Shown here piece by piece: positions 1 to 8,478 of a stretch of DNA of 19,083 nt. The notes below the pieces were generated by a model. That model was not told the origin of the DNA. It ran no database searches and saw nothing but the letters and a program-made list of their open reading frames with translations. Numbering within the stretch: position 1 is the stretch's first letter; every line of letters begins with the position of its first letter. The stretch comes from Candolleomyces eurysporus (lineage: Eukaryota; Basidiomycota; Agaricomycetes; Agaricales; Psathyrellaceae): the NCBI GenBank assembly GCA_027579435.1, contig JANBPK010001646.1, forward strand, positions 1 through 19,083. Reading direction: 5' to 3'. The position numbers and the translations under genes are program-made.

Positions 1-1
1 G

Positions 2-751
2 GAGAAGGCTCTGGAGGCGATGAAGGAACAGTTCCCGGAGATGGTTGTCCTCGCTCTCTCGGGCAACTACTGCACCGACAAGAAGCCCGCCGCTATCAAC
101 TGGATCGAGGGACGGGGCAAGAGTGTCGTCGCGGAGGCCGTTGTTCCCGGTGATGTCGTCAAGTCGGTGTTGAAGACCACGGTGAAGGATTTGTGCAACC
201 TCAACGTGAAGAAGAACTTGATTGGGAGTGCGATGGCCGGGTCTATCGGTGGATTCAACGCACACGCCGCTAACATCCTCACTGCGATCTTCCTTGCGAC
301 TGGTCAAGACCCTGCCCAGAATGTCGAGAGTTCCCAGTGCATGACATTGCTTGAGCCGTGAGTATCCCCACTTCCTTTCCCGTAGATTCTCTTTCCTGAC
401 AGAATTTCTCCCACCAGGACAAACGATGGCCAAGATCTGTTGATCTCCGTAACGATGCCTTGCATCGAGGTCGGCACCGTTGGTGGTGGGACCGTCCTCG
501 CAGCTCAACAAGGCGTCCTGGAGATGCTTGGCGTCAAAGGCGCCAATGCTCAACAACCCGGCAAGAACGCACAGACACTGGCACGAATAATTGCTTCCGC
601 CGTATTGGCTGGAGAGTTATCTTTGCTCAGTGCTCTGGCTGCTGGTCATCTCATCAAGGCGCATATGGCCCACAACAGATCGCAGGTTAACACCCCTGCT
701 TCTTCGCAGCCTGTTACTCCGGGCCCTGGACCCATTCCTGTCAGATCATGA
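2..751 (+). CDS. HMG1: HMG-CoA reductase, C-terminal part (5' truncated by window edge)
   Basis: This is the C-terminal catalytic part of 3-hydroxy-3-methylglutaryl-CoA reductase, which makes mevalonate with NADPH at the ER membrane and limits sterol and isoprenoid synthesis. Exons are 2-357 and 418-751; the intron has a GTGAGT donor and a CAG acceptor. Seen in the sequence: [19 protein letters not shown] with the catalytic Lys, [15 protein letters not shown] with the catalytic Asp, the EVGTVGGGT cofactor-site loop, and near the end [16 protein letters not shown] with the catalytic His. The Ser directly after HNR aligns with the residue phosphorylated by AMPK in mammalian class I enzymes. About 21 Ser/Pro/Gly-rich residues follow. 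The sterol-sensing membrane domain and the start codon lie left of the window. It converges with the dienelactone-hydrolase gene, 259 bp away. Confidence 0.97.
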
Positions 752-1010
752 TCTTAACGGATCCTGCTACGTTATCTTTATTGCTTAAACTTGTAGAATA
801 TAGATAGACACATAAGAGGTTGAGACTCGGATCACTGCATCTTGTATTATAGTAGACACGCAATCCATTTATAGACACATTGAAACTACAATCTCGATTT
901 CCAGAGTCCCTAGTACGTACGAACAACGCCTACAAACCAAGCAGAATCACAGATCGTACAAGTACATTCATTTCCAAGATTCTTCTTCACTTCTTTGCAC
1001 GTTCCCCAAT

Positions 1011-2252
1011 TTAAAGCTTAGTCTTCAACCAAGTAACCGCTGACCTAAACGCGCCCTCCTTGCCTGCCTTCACCTTGGGGTCAGTCAAATCGCCTCTAAC
1101 AGCGAATCCATGAGTACATCCTTCAAAGTACTCCCTCTTGTACCCAGGCGCAAACTTGCCATCACCCAATACCTGGTCGGCGATAGCTTGAGATTCGTGT
1201 GGGAATCGTTCATCGAACGTGCAGCTATTGATGAGGAGGGGAGCTTTAGAGACCTCAAGGTATTTCTAGAGAGGGGCGGAGTGAGAAAGCATCAGTACGA
1301 GTAAGTATAGATATCGACGATTCAGGAAAAAAACGCACCTCAAGATCCTCAGGAGCTTTGATGAACGTAGGGTGACTGACAACGCTGACTTTGATTATGT
1401 TCTCAAATGCCAGATCGAACACATAGCGTGCTATCGAAACAAAAATAGTCAGAACTGCATACCAAGTAAGGGTAAATGCATGCACATACCTCCAAAGCAG
1501 TACCCAGTCGCTCCAATCTTCGTGATACCCTGTTCCTTGAGGGCAGCCAGAACCTTATCAAGCGGGGGACGCGTTTGCTCGGGACCATGGCTCCCAAACC
1601 ATTTCATGATATCAAAGGTGGTCTGCAAAAAGACGGTTTAGTCGGTATGTTAGTGCACTTCCTTCACAACATCGAAACATCGAGGGAAAGTTGATTGAGA
1701 TGAAACATACCCCAGGGTTGAAAGCATCCTCGGGAGCAGGGTCTCCATTGAAGTAGTCAGGAGCCACAACCTGTGCGCATTCAGTCAGCCGGACGTCGAG
1801 AGGGTCAAGCCTCGGAACGAACCTTGTAACCGTTCTTAGCAAAGTCGTCCGCAAGCAGCTATATAAACGAGAAATTTCAGGAGTGCTAAAGGCAGTAAAG
1901 CGCGGTGGCATACTTGAGCATTGATAAGTTGAGGGCCAAAGACATCAGCGAGGTAGAGGATGACGGTGTCCTTGGCGTATTCGCCGTCGGGAGGGACGGA
2001 GACGTAGGATTTGATTCCGCCAATTTCCTCCCATTGACCTGATTTCCACAGGAAATTGGTATAAGTCTCATTCCTGGGGTAATAAAGGCTTGATGAGCGT
2101 ACCTTCAGCCGTACCCTCATGCTTGAAGCCTATTCATCAGTATGCAAATTGAGTGTGCGGTTAGATAAGATAACATCAATAAGGTTGAGCGAGGTTCAGC
2201 GGGTCGATGCGAACTCTGCCACACCTTTGACACAGTCCGCGCAGAAAGCCAT
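1011..2252 (-). CDS. Dienelactone hydrolase family protein
   Basis: An alpha/beta hydrolase of the dienelactone hydrolase family; bacterial members open the lactone ring in chloroaromatic breakdown, while most fungal copies have no proven substrate. Exons on the minus strand: 2252-2225, 2129-2103, 2038-1914, 1858-1823, 1770-1711, 1622-1490, 1430-1339, 1265-1011. Every junction keeps phase and gives 251 residues. The catalytic triad can be read: nucleophile Cys134 in GATGYCFGAR, Asp185 in NSCTFDERFP, His219 in EGCTHGFAVRGD. The N-terminus MAFCADCVKGFKHEGTAEG fits the fungal group. The first two exons are only 28 and 27 nt and are easily missed. A TATA-like TATATAT lies about 85 bp upstream. 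No signal peptide is seen, so the protein is probably cytosolic. Confidence 0.95.
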
Positions 2253-2804
2253 GGTTAAGTGGAAAGGACGGTGAAGAGTGGGAGTAGATGTCAGGAGGAA
2301 CCTCGTTCGTTAGCAACGACTGATGAGGTGTCTCCTATATATCTCGCGTCAGGATTGCTCAGCAATTCCCTCAGATCTCAGAACGCGGAAGCAAATCCGG
2401 GTTGAGAGTTTGATATCATTCGTCCACATGGTTATTTTGATCCCGAAAAGTTGGAAGCTCAGAAGTAATTTAACGAATTGGAGAGGTTTGGATCGATAAC
2501 CTTTGGGGCCGAGTATGAAGACCTGTTAAAGATGTTAAAGGGGAAGACATCCCGATCCATTAGAAGAGACGCACCGTCAGAACAGACCCAGGGTGCACGG
2601 CATGAGTAAGGTACACCGAGCCAATGAGCTAACTTAGGGGCTAATATGCAGTATATGGATTGGGACAGTCGTAAATATGCAGATCTAGGTTTACAAGACC
2701 ATAAATTAGTTGGATAACCTTACAAATCGATTGGTAAGATATAAGAGCACTGACCTATGATACAACAAGAAATAGAACAGCAAACAAATATATTGCGCGC
2801 GTGG
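2253..2804. other. Gene-free stretch between dienelactone hydrolase and Sds3 genes
   Basis: About 550 bp between the start of one minus-strand gene and the end of the next. The left half serves as promoter of the hydrolase. The right end holds the 3' region of the Sds3-like gene, including a possible alternative last exon (2720-2754). No convincing further coding sequence, RNA gene or repeat was seen. Confidence 0.6.
2336..2342 (-). promoter_or_regulatory. TATA-like element of the dienelactone hydrolase gene
   Basis: An AT-only run (ATATATA on the minus strand) sits in otherwise mixed sequence about 84 bp before the ATG at 2252, a usual distance for a fungal TATA box. The assignment rests on position and sequence only. 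Confidence 0.45.
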
Positions 2805-3986
2805 TCATGATTTACCTGCCGGAACCTGTGCAGTTGCCCGTCTCCGCTTGTTTCCTCTTCTGATATCACCCAAATCGCTCTCAATCTCGTTATCTTTACC
2901 ACCCGAGAGCATAGCGATGCTCTTGCCCAAACCACCGATGTTCTGGTGCTGGTGCTGTCCTCCACCTTTCGGCCTTCTCCGTCCGTTCGTTGGACCGCCG
3001 CCTGGCCCGTTATTGTGTGACGTTCCATTGTTGGGATTGGTCGTAGCAGTCAAAGGAAGGGGGAAAGGTGACGGTATTTCGTCGACGGACAAAGAATGAG
3101 GATTCAAGAATGGCCCCGTCGTAATGGGCAGGGAGCTGATTATATTGGGACCACTGGAGGCAGCGATACCGGAGTTTCCGANGGGGGGTAGGGGGCGGTG
3201 AAGTCCCTAGTTTATTCCGGAGTTTCCTTGTTATCGGTGGTCTCGAGTGAGAGTCCAGGGCGACATCTGGAACGAGGTCGGTCAGTCAGTGGCAAACCTT
3301 GGAGCTCAAAACACATACCGCCAGCTGTCCCTTCGCCATCCTTTTCTTCTCTAGCACGTCTTCGGCGTTCTTCAATGCCCTCAAGGAGCCGCTCACGGAC
3401 ACGTTCGCGCCCGCGCTTCCATTCTTCCTCTACCCTTTCGCGCTCTTCCGCGTAGGCCGTATCGGCACATTCAATCGCGTACTTTGCTTCAAATTCGACT
3501 TGAGCGAGTAACGCAGTTCTTTCTAGAGATTCAGGGTATAACCGAAGCTTGAACATGGGGTTGAGCTCTGGCCGCGTTGACAGCTGCTTCGCGGTCGCGA
3601 CCAGCTCGGAGATGCTTTCGCTGAAATGCGTCCTACTGAACCCATGTCGGAGCAGTTAGCATTGAAGCGGACTTGAGACGAAGCATTGAGACTCACTCCT
3701 CTCTCCTGTCGTTCATTTCCTTCCCAAGCTTCCCAGACAGGTCTTTTCGCCTCTTCTCCTTCTTGCCTTCCTCAATTCCGCTTCCTGTGTAAGCGGATGA
3801 GTGAACGAGGCGCTGTGCGACTAGCAAACGCCACATACCATGTATTCTTGAGCTGGGGCCAGCTATTGGGCCATGTGGATGGTGTTGGTAGGCCACTCCC
3901 ATGTCAACGTCTGCGGCGTAGGTGTTCGACCTGCTTTTGTGGGCGACGCCATATGGCACCGAGAAGACTCCTGGTTGCGGAGGCAT
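2805..3986 (-). CDS. Sds3-like subunit of the Rpd3L histone deacetylase complex
   Basis: Sds3/SUDS3/BRMS1-family proteins are scaffold subunits of the Sin3-Rpd3 large histone deacetylase complex in the nucleus. Exons on the minus strand: 3986-3839, 3784-3697, 3635-3319, 3266-2805. Seen: a basic segment EKRRKDLSGKLGKEMNDRRE (about residues 58-78), then a helical, coiled-coil-rich region (about 80-180) with LYPESLERTALLAQVEFEAK and long Arg/Glu heptads ending ERLLEGIEERRRR. The tail has RPPITRKLRNKLGTSPPPTP, a Gly/Asn/His-rich linker, and GLGKSIAMLSGGKDNEIESDL before a basic GNKRRRAT motif. With the N at 3182 ignored the frame runs through and gives 337 residues; with it kept, the frame breaks. 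The start at 3986 is the first Met giving a compact N-terminus, but the frame is open upstream to 4169. The last codons could be replaced by splicing to 2754-2720. Confidence 0.88.
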
Positions 3987-4312
3987 TGTATATCGTGCAG
4001 AGCGCCTTATTTGAGCTTGGGCGGGGTCGACGACGACGATGGAGGCAGAGGGGCGTCGGTGGGGAGGAGAAAACGTATGGAGGCTCCCAAGGGCCAGTTC
4101 TCCGCCAGGAATAGATCGGGGTAACGTGACCTCGAACAATGCCTCCGGCCCGCTACACGTGGACTGCACCGTGCCGCATTTGCCGACATTGGGCGCTTAT
4201 AACATTCGGACCAGGCTGATCGTTTGGTGTGGATCCAACCGAGCCATTTCGGAGGACAGCTTTGGAGGTTTCAGAGAGAACTCGAGAACCATATATACTG
4301 ACGGTGCATGAG
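3987..4312. other. Upstream region of the Sds3-like gene
   Basis: About 325 bp between the proposed Sds3 start and the end of the F-box relic. The Sds3 reading frame stays open to 4169, so an N-terminal extension cannot be excluded, but that extension has no recognisable motif. Nothing else was seen. Confidence 0.4.
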
Positions 4313-4681
4313 CTAATTAGAAGATTCTATTGCACTGATATCGCTCGTGGGCCCTAGCAGAGGAACCAGAATATCCGCGACACGGATCTCGCACCTTTCC
4401 ACAGAGTACACCAAGCGGCCAGACATTGGGCAAAATCCAAACTGTTTCTTCCACCGGGGTTTTTCAATACCAATTGGATCAAGAAATCGCAGTACGCTCA
4501 GGGCAATCTCTTGGGATAGTCGAGAGGATATGCCGGAGGTGGCATCTTCGCCACACTTGCCCGGTTTCCTGGATGCCTGCATTAGCGAACGACTCGGAGG
4601 TGGTAAGAAGCCGAGGTGGTCGTGAAGATTAAGATGCAGGCCTGTCACGTTCGCGTCCCATCGGGACATAACGCGACGCAT
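4313..4681 (-). pseudogene. F-box protein C-terminal relic (paralogue of the neighbouring gene)
   Basis: An isolated 122-codon frame. Only its last third is recognisable: FGFCPMSGRLVYSV followed by CEIRVADILVP (about 4358-4435). This matches in pattern the extreme C-terminus of the full F-box protein just upstream, which has HHLCPLSGRLVYVS and LRVVDFLPTP. No F-box, no WD-like middle part and no usable splice chain were found in the 238 bp before it, so it looks like the surviving 3' end of a tandem copy. The first 50 or so codons are without known relatives and may not be coding. Whether it is transcribed cannot be told from sequence. Confidence 0.6.
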
Positions 4682-4919
4682 GACAGTGCCTTAATTGCGC
4701 TATTGCTTTAGGTCGAAATCAAAGCGACGTGTTAAGCTTCATATATCAGCTACAAAGACAGGTGGAGCTACCGACTAATGCTTGACCAATTTCTATCTGA
4801 GCAAAGATAAAGCGTAACGAGACGGTCCTGCCAACTCGATGCAGTTCATCGTACAGCAAGTTACATATCAATCAAGCTTCGAAAACGAACTTTTTTCGCT
4901 GAAGACCAAGCTACTCGCA

Positions 4920-6578
4920 TTAGTCGGGAGGAGTCGGGAGAAAGTCTACGACACGTAGTTTCGTTCCGTCGTCGGATACATACACGAGACGACCAGATAG
5001 AGGACAAAGGTGGTGTACCTCCCCGAAACCCTCTTCTTTGTCTATCAACCGCCGAGACTGTGGAATGATATCCTCTTGAGAAGCTTGTTCTGGGATGGGC
5101 AATATGGTTGCGACTAGTGATTCATCCAATGCCTGTGTCAAGAAGACGAGCCGATTGTCGCATCTATACAACGGAGACGGACTGATCTGGGGTTTAGGGG
5201 CGAGCGACGAATTTCCGTAAATGCACGGACTCGTGCCAACCCAGACGGGGAGACTGGTAGGCAGCTGGGGGTCTCCTAGCCTCCCCAGATGCCTGATGGA
5301 ATAGTGCCAGAGCAGCTGCCCTTTCTCAGACTCTCCGCTGAACAAGCAAAGGTTACGGGCGGAAGGAGAGGGGATATTTTGCTGCCACAATGGTGTGGAG
5401 CATCGGGCTGTCGGATATTCTGACAGAGGAATGATCTTTGGTGGATTGTCAACCAGAAGCAGCTGGTTCACCTTGGGCACAGGTGCAGGTGGTAAAGGAG
5501 GGATATCCCAAATGCTGAGTTGAGCGCCGTGAGCACGACGATCGCAGTAAACGACAGTCCAATCGCAGATGAAGAACTATTCACCAATTGAGATGATGTA
5601 ATGGTTTGAAGTAAGGGTTCTACTTGCCTGCCTCCCAGTCGAATCCTCCTCGGGTTTTGGAGTTAAGTTCCATTGACATCCTGTCCCTTCAACCCAATTC
5701 CAGACCGCGAAGTTTGTCACACAAAAGATAAAAACTGTGTCACCCCTCATACGCACTGTCTCAACTTCCTCCTCGCCCAGAACTAATGTATTGCATAGCC
5801 GCCATGTGGCGTCTGGAAGTTGAGGGTTGACTTGATAAACCATGAGATTCCAGGGTGGACTCCTAACAACAAACAGAGAGTGACTCAGTGTCAGAGTAGG
5901 CATAAGAGACGAAGGACGACTGACGACTGAACCACTGCAACAGCGAGCTCTTTTCCATCTGAAGTGGCACCAATGTCCATCACGTATTGGCCAAGGTGAT
6001 CGTCCGACTTTAGTACTGCGATGGGTGATCGTTTGATGGGAAAGTTGGCATTACAACCAAGATCCCAGAGATATAACACGTTGGAGATTTCAGCAGCTTC
6101 AGATGTAAAGAGGAAACGACCGCCGGGAACAAGATAAATGAAACCGGGAGATCGTCCAACGTCCCAAATACGCAAGGGGAAACGAACCTGATACGGTTCA
6201 GAAGCACCTTCAGCAGTTGTATTGGGAGTGAGGTATTTCACGAAGCGATACGGTGCCAATGCCGCGTGTTCCAGATCCAGGATGGACATTTTCTCCAGTG
6301 GATACGTTGGCTTGAAAATTCCATGAATGTCACAGATGCGCTCCAAGGCGGTCACCCAGACGATCCTCATCTTTGAGGCTGTATATATTTCGTGGCACGT
6401 CTGGAATACAATATACTGATCAGTTCCTGCAAAGCAAGAAAAGAAAGAAGCGGAAAAACAGAACCTTCCGCATCGAAAGAATGTCAATCGGTTCAACATG
6501 TCGTAATATGTGTATCACGACTTCTGGATAGAGCCAACAAGGGCTGCATATGGGGGCTGGATCCACGGCCTTGTCCAT
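4920..6578 (-). CDS. F-box domain protein (Agaricomycete family)
   Basis: A probable SCF ubiquitin-ligase substrate adaptor. Exons on the minus strand: 6578-6465, 6400-5928, 5862-5628, 5576-4920, giving 492 residues. The F-box is at the N-terminus: WLYPEVVIHILRHVEPIDIL (residues 15-34), then SMRK joined by splicing to TCHEIYTASKMRIVW, the usual second half. The rest resembles the beta-strand-rich C-terminal part of this large family: a WDVGRSPGFIYLVPGGRFLF stretch, YLWDLG, VYCDRRAHGAQLSIWDIP, and the closing CPLSGRLVYVSDDGTKLRVV. Intron 3 (5577-5627) has a GC donor (GCAAGT), and the only nearby GT donor breaks the downstream frame. Intron 2 uses a weak GTCGTC donor. Substrate unknown. The relic at 4313-4681 suggests local duplication. 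Confidence 0.85.
5577..5627 (-). other. GC-AG intron in the F-box gene
   Basis: A 51-nt intron starting GCAAGT and ending AATAG. It joins ...STGRQ to FFICDWTVVY in phase 0, restoring the family reading frame. The alternative GTAGAA donor 4 nt further on changes phase and leads to a premature stop. GCAAGT is the strongest form of the minor GC donor. Confidence 0.8.
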
Positions 6579-6779
6579 CTCTAGGTAGAAGAGGAGGAGA
6601 GGAGCACATTGTCCCGGGTGACCCCAACCAAATTGTCACATCCATCACCTCGTGCACATCTCTGAACGAACACCTGATGAAATAGCGAGGAGATGCGATC
6701 AAGGAATGACACTAATGGACAAGCTACGCTTACAATACATCTGAGCAGTAACCTACACGAATAGGTGAAAAACGCTGGC

Positions 6780-7710
6780 TCAAGCTAATTCGCAGGCTTC
6801 TGCGATATTCTTCCGTATATTTTCAATACCAAAAGGAGGGTCCATCTCGCAGCTTGTGAGAATGGGGGGCAGGCACAGCGGGGCCGCAGCAAAAATGTCC
6901 TTCTTTATCTGACCAATTGCAGCTGCTACCTGGTTTGAAGGGACGAGGTCGACTTTGGTGATGACTGATTGAAGCGTGAAGGGTTGAGTTCCTTCTTTTG
7001 AAATGAGATATCGAGAAAGATGTTGAAGCATCGACGTGTCGGTCTCGTTCAAGCCGTGTTTGGCATTGAATAGGATGTAGACGCGCTTCAGCCTTGAATC
7101 ACGATTGTTAGACAGGGTTGGTCAATGGGCCTAGAAAGACTCACTGTTTACGGGTTTCTAAATATCCGTCGAAGAGCTCTCCCCACTCCCGTTTCCCTCT
7201 GGCACCATAGCCAGGCGCGTCAACCAGGACAAGTTTTCCAGGATCTTTGCCGACGCGATAAAAGTTCAGTTCTCGGGTGCGACCCTGTTGAATGACTTCA
7301 CTGAGTGTACACTTCTGAGTAGTATCATACCTACTCACCGCTTTAGAACTTGTGTGAAGCAAGGTCTTTCGCCCCAGGACCGCGTTAAATAGGGTAGACT
7401 TTCCAACATTTGCTCGACCTGTGATGGTTTGAATTAGGGTCCTCGCCTGGTCACGGCTGCACAAAGAGATGTGTTACCTGTCACTATAACCTCCAGCGTC
7501 AGTAAGCAATAATATTTTCATTGGAACGTGGATTGAATTCACCTCAGGCATACCATGGAGTTGTGGAACAGATTTCAGATTTCCAGCAGCGGCCAGAAAT
7601 GCAGCCGAGCTGGTGTCGGAGAAGACTTTCTCTGCTGCTGTTGAGACCGTCACAAAAGTTCGTCTACATTTTAAGCCTTGTAGCAAAAATCGACTGCGTT
7701 CGCAAAGCAT
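6780..7710 (-). CDS. EngB/YihA-type GTPase, probably mitochondrial
   Basis: A TrmE-Era-EngA-EngB-Septin-like GTPase; bacterial EngB assists large-subunit ribosome assembly and fungal members are thought to work in mitochondria. Exons on the minus strand: 7710-7543, 7490-7478, 7418-7339, 7284-7145, 7092-6780, giving 237 residues. The N-terminus MLCERSRFLLQGLKCRRTF is basic and hydroxylated, as in mitochondrial presequences. G1 is TGRANVGKST (residues 60-69), G2 region TSSKAGRTRE, G3 DAPGYG (109-114), EngB-specific KHGLNETD, and G4 TKVD (179-182). Exon 2 is only 13 nt and ends inside the first Gly codon of the P-loop. The 54-nt intron inside G2 has no stop and is a multiple of three, so a simple open frame would wrongly include 18 residues. 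It is divergent from the aquaporin. Confidence 0.92.
7285..7338 (-). other. Stop-free 54-nt intron inside the G2 loop of the EngB-like GTPase
   Basis: Donor GTGAGT, acceptor CAACAG, length 54, and no in-frame stop. Removing it joins TSSKA to GRTRELNFYRVG, which matches the family TSxKPGxTR pattern of the switch I region. Retaining it would insert 18 residues exactly there. Confidence 0.85.
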
Positions 7711-8478
7711 TCGTTCAATGAGCGTGAGGGAGCAGGCCTACTTGTGGCTATTGTCGAATGTGGTGTTGAACGGCGGTCAGTGACGCATTGATGGTCAAGA
7801 TACCGGTCGTTATCACTCTCACGGTTCAAACTCAGCTGCGCCTGCTCCCACCGTGACTGCCCCTTGCGTGTAGAAGGCTCCTTCTCGCATCTGCTCTCTA
7901 GTTTACTTCAGTTCATTGCTCCAATATCTGCGGTGAAGCGAAGAACCGGAGCAGATTGCATGAACTCATGCGATTCAATGACCAGCAGGTCCGGCTTTCA
8001 GTGGACTTGATCCAACATTCCAGCCGTCTTGTCGGAGCTCTGTAACTGGAAGTTTCCACTGCGGGTAGCCTCATGCTTGGCATTCTGGGAATCCAAAGAA
8101 CTAGCAGCTGTCTTTAAATCTCGACTCAACTGGCTCTGTTTGTTTGAGCCTTTTCCCAAAATTTCTAGGCTTGCACCTCGTAGCTTGGGGTACCGACAGA
8201 ATTCTACGTACACATTCGCCTGGGTAAGGACAATGGCGTGTACCTGCGAGTTTACCACTTGTACGACGTCACTGGCGTCACCTATCCAGGTCGAGATATC
8301 GACTCCTCACACCTTGCACCAATGACGAACTTTTGCCATGTTAGACGGTCTGCAATGAAATGCCGCGTCCCGAAGCAAGACATCAACAGTGTGTGGCGGC
8401 TCTTGCAAAACATATATATACCCCTTCCCTCTTCCGCCTCAAGCAAAGCCTTTTACAAGCATCCATTCCGACTTCAAG
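7711..8478. other. Divergent promoter region between EngB-like GTPase and aquaporin
   Basis: About 770 bp shared upstream space of two divergent genes. It holds the aquaporin TATA element near its right end. Two overlapping open frames on opposite strands (about 8000-8325) have no known motif and no splice partner, so they are not called as genes. No RNA gene or repeat was recognised. Confidence 0.55.
8413..8420 (+). promoter_or_regulatory. TATA box of the aquaporin gene
   Basis: TATATATA lies 59-66 bp before the ATG at 8479 and is followed by a C/T-rich tract, a classic fungal core promoter arrangement. Strong form of the motif; the transcription start was not determined. Confidence 0.65.

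Noticed and set aside
3686..4114. A 142-codon plus-strand frame over the Sds3-like gene
   Set aside because: Antisense shadow of exons 1 and 2 of the Sds3-like gene, which show the true family motifs on the other strand.
7998..8325. Overlapping 86- and 98-codon frames between EngB-like GTPase and aquaporin
   Set aside because: Opposite-strand overlap, no motif and no matching splice partners; more likely promoter and UTR sequence.
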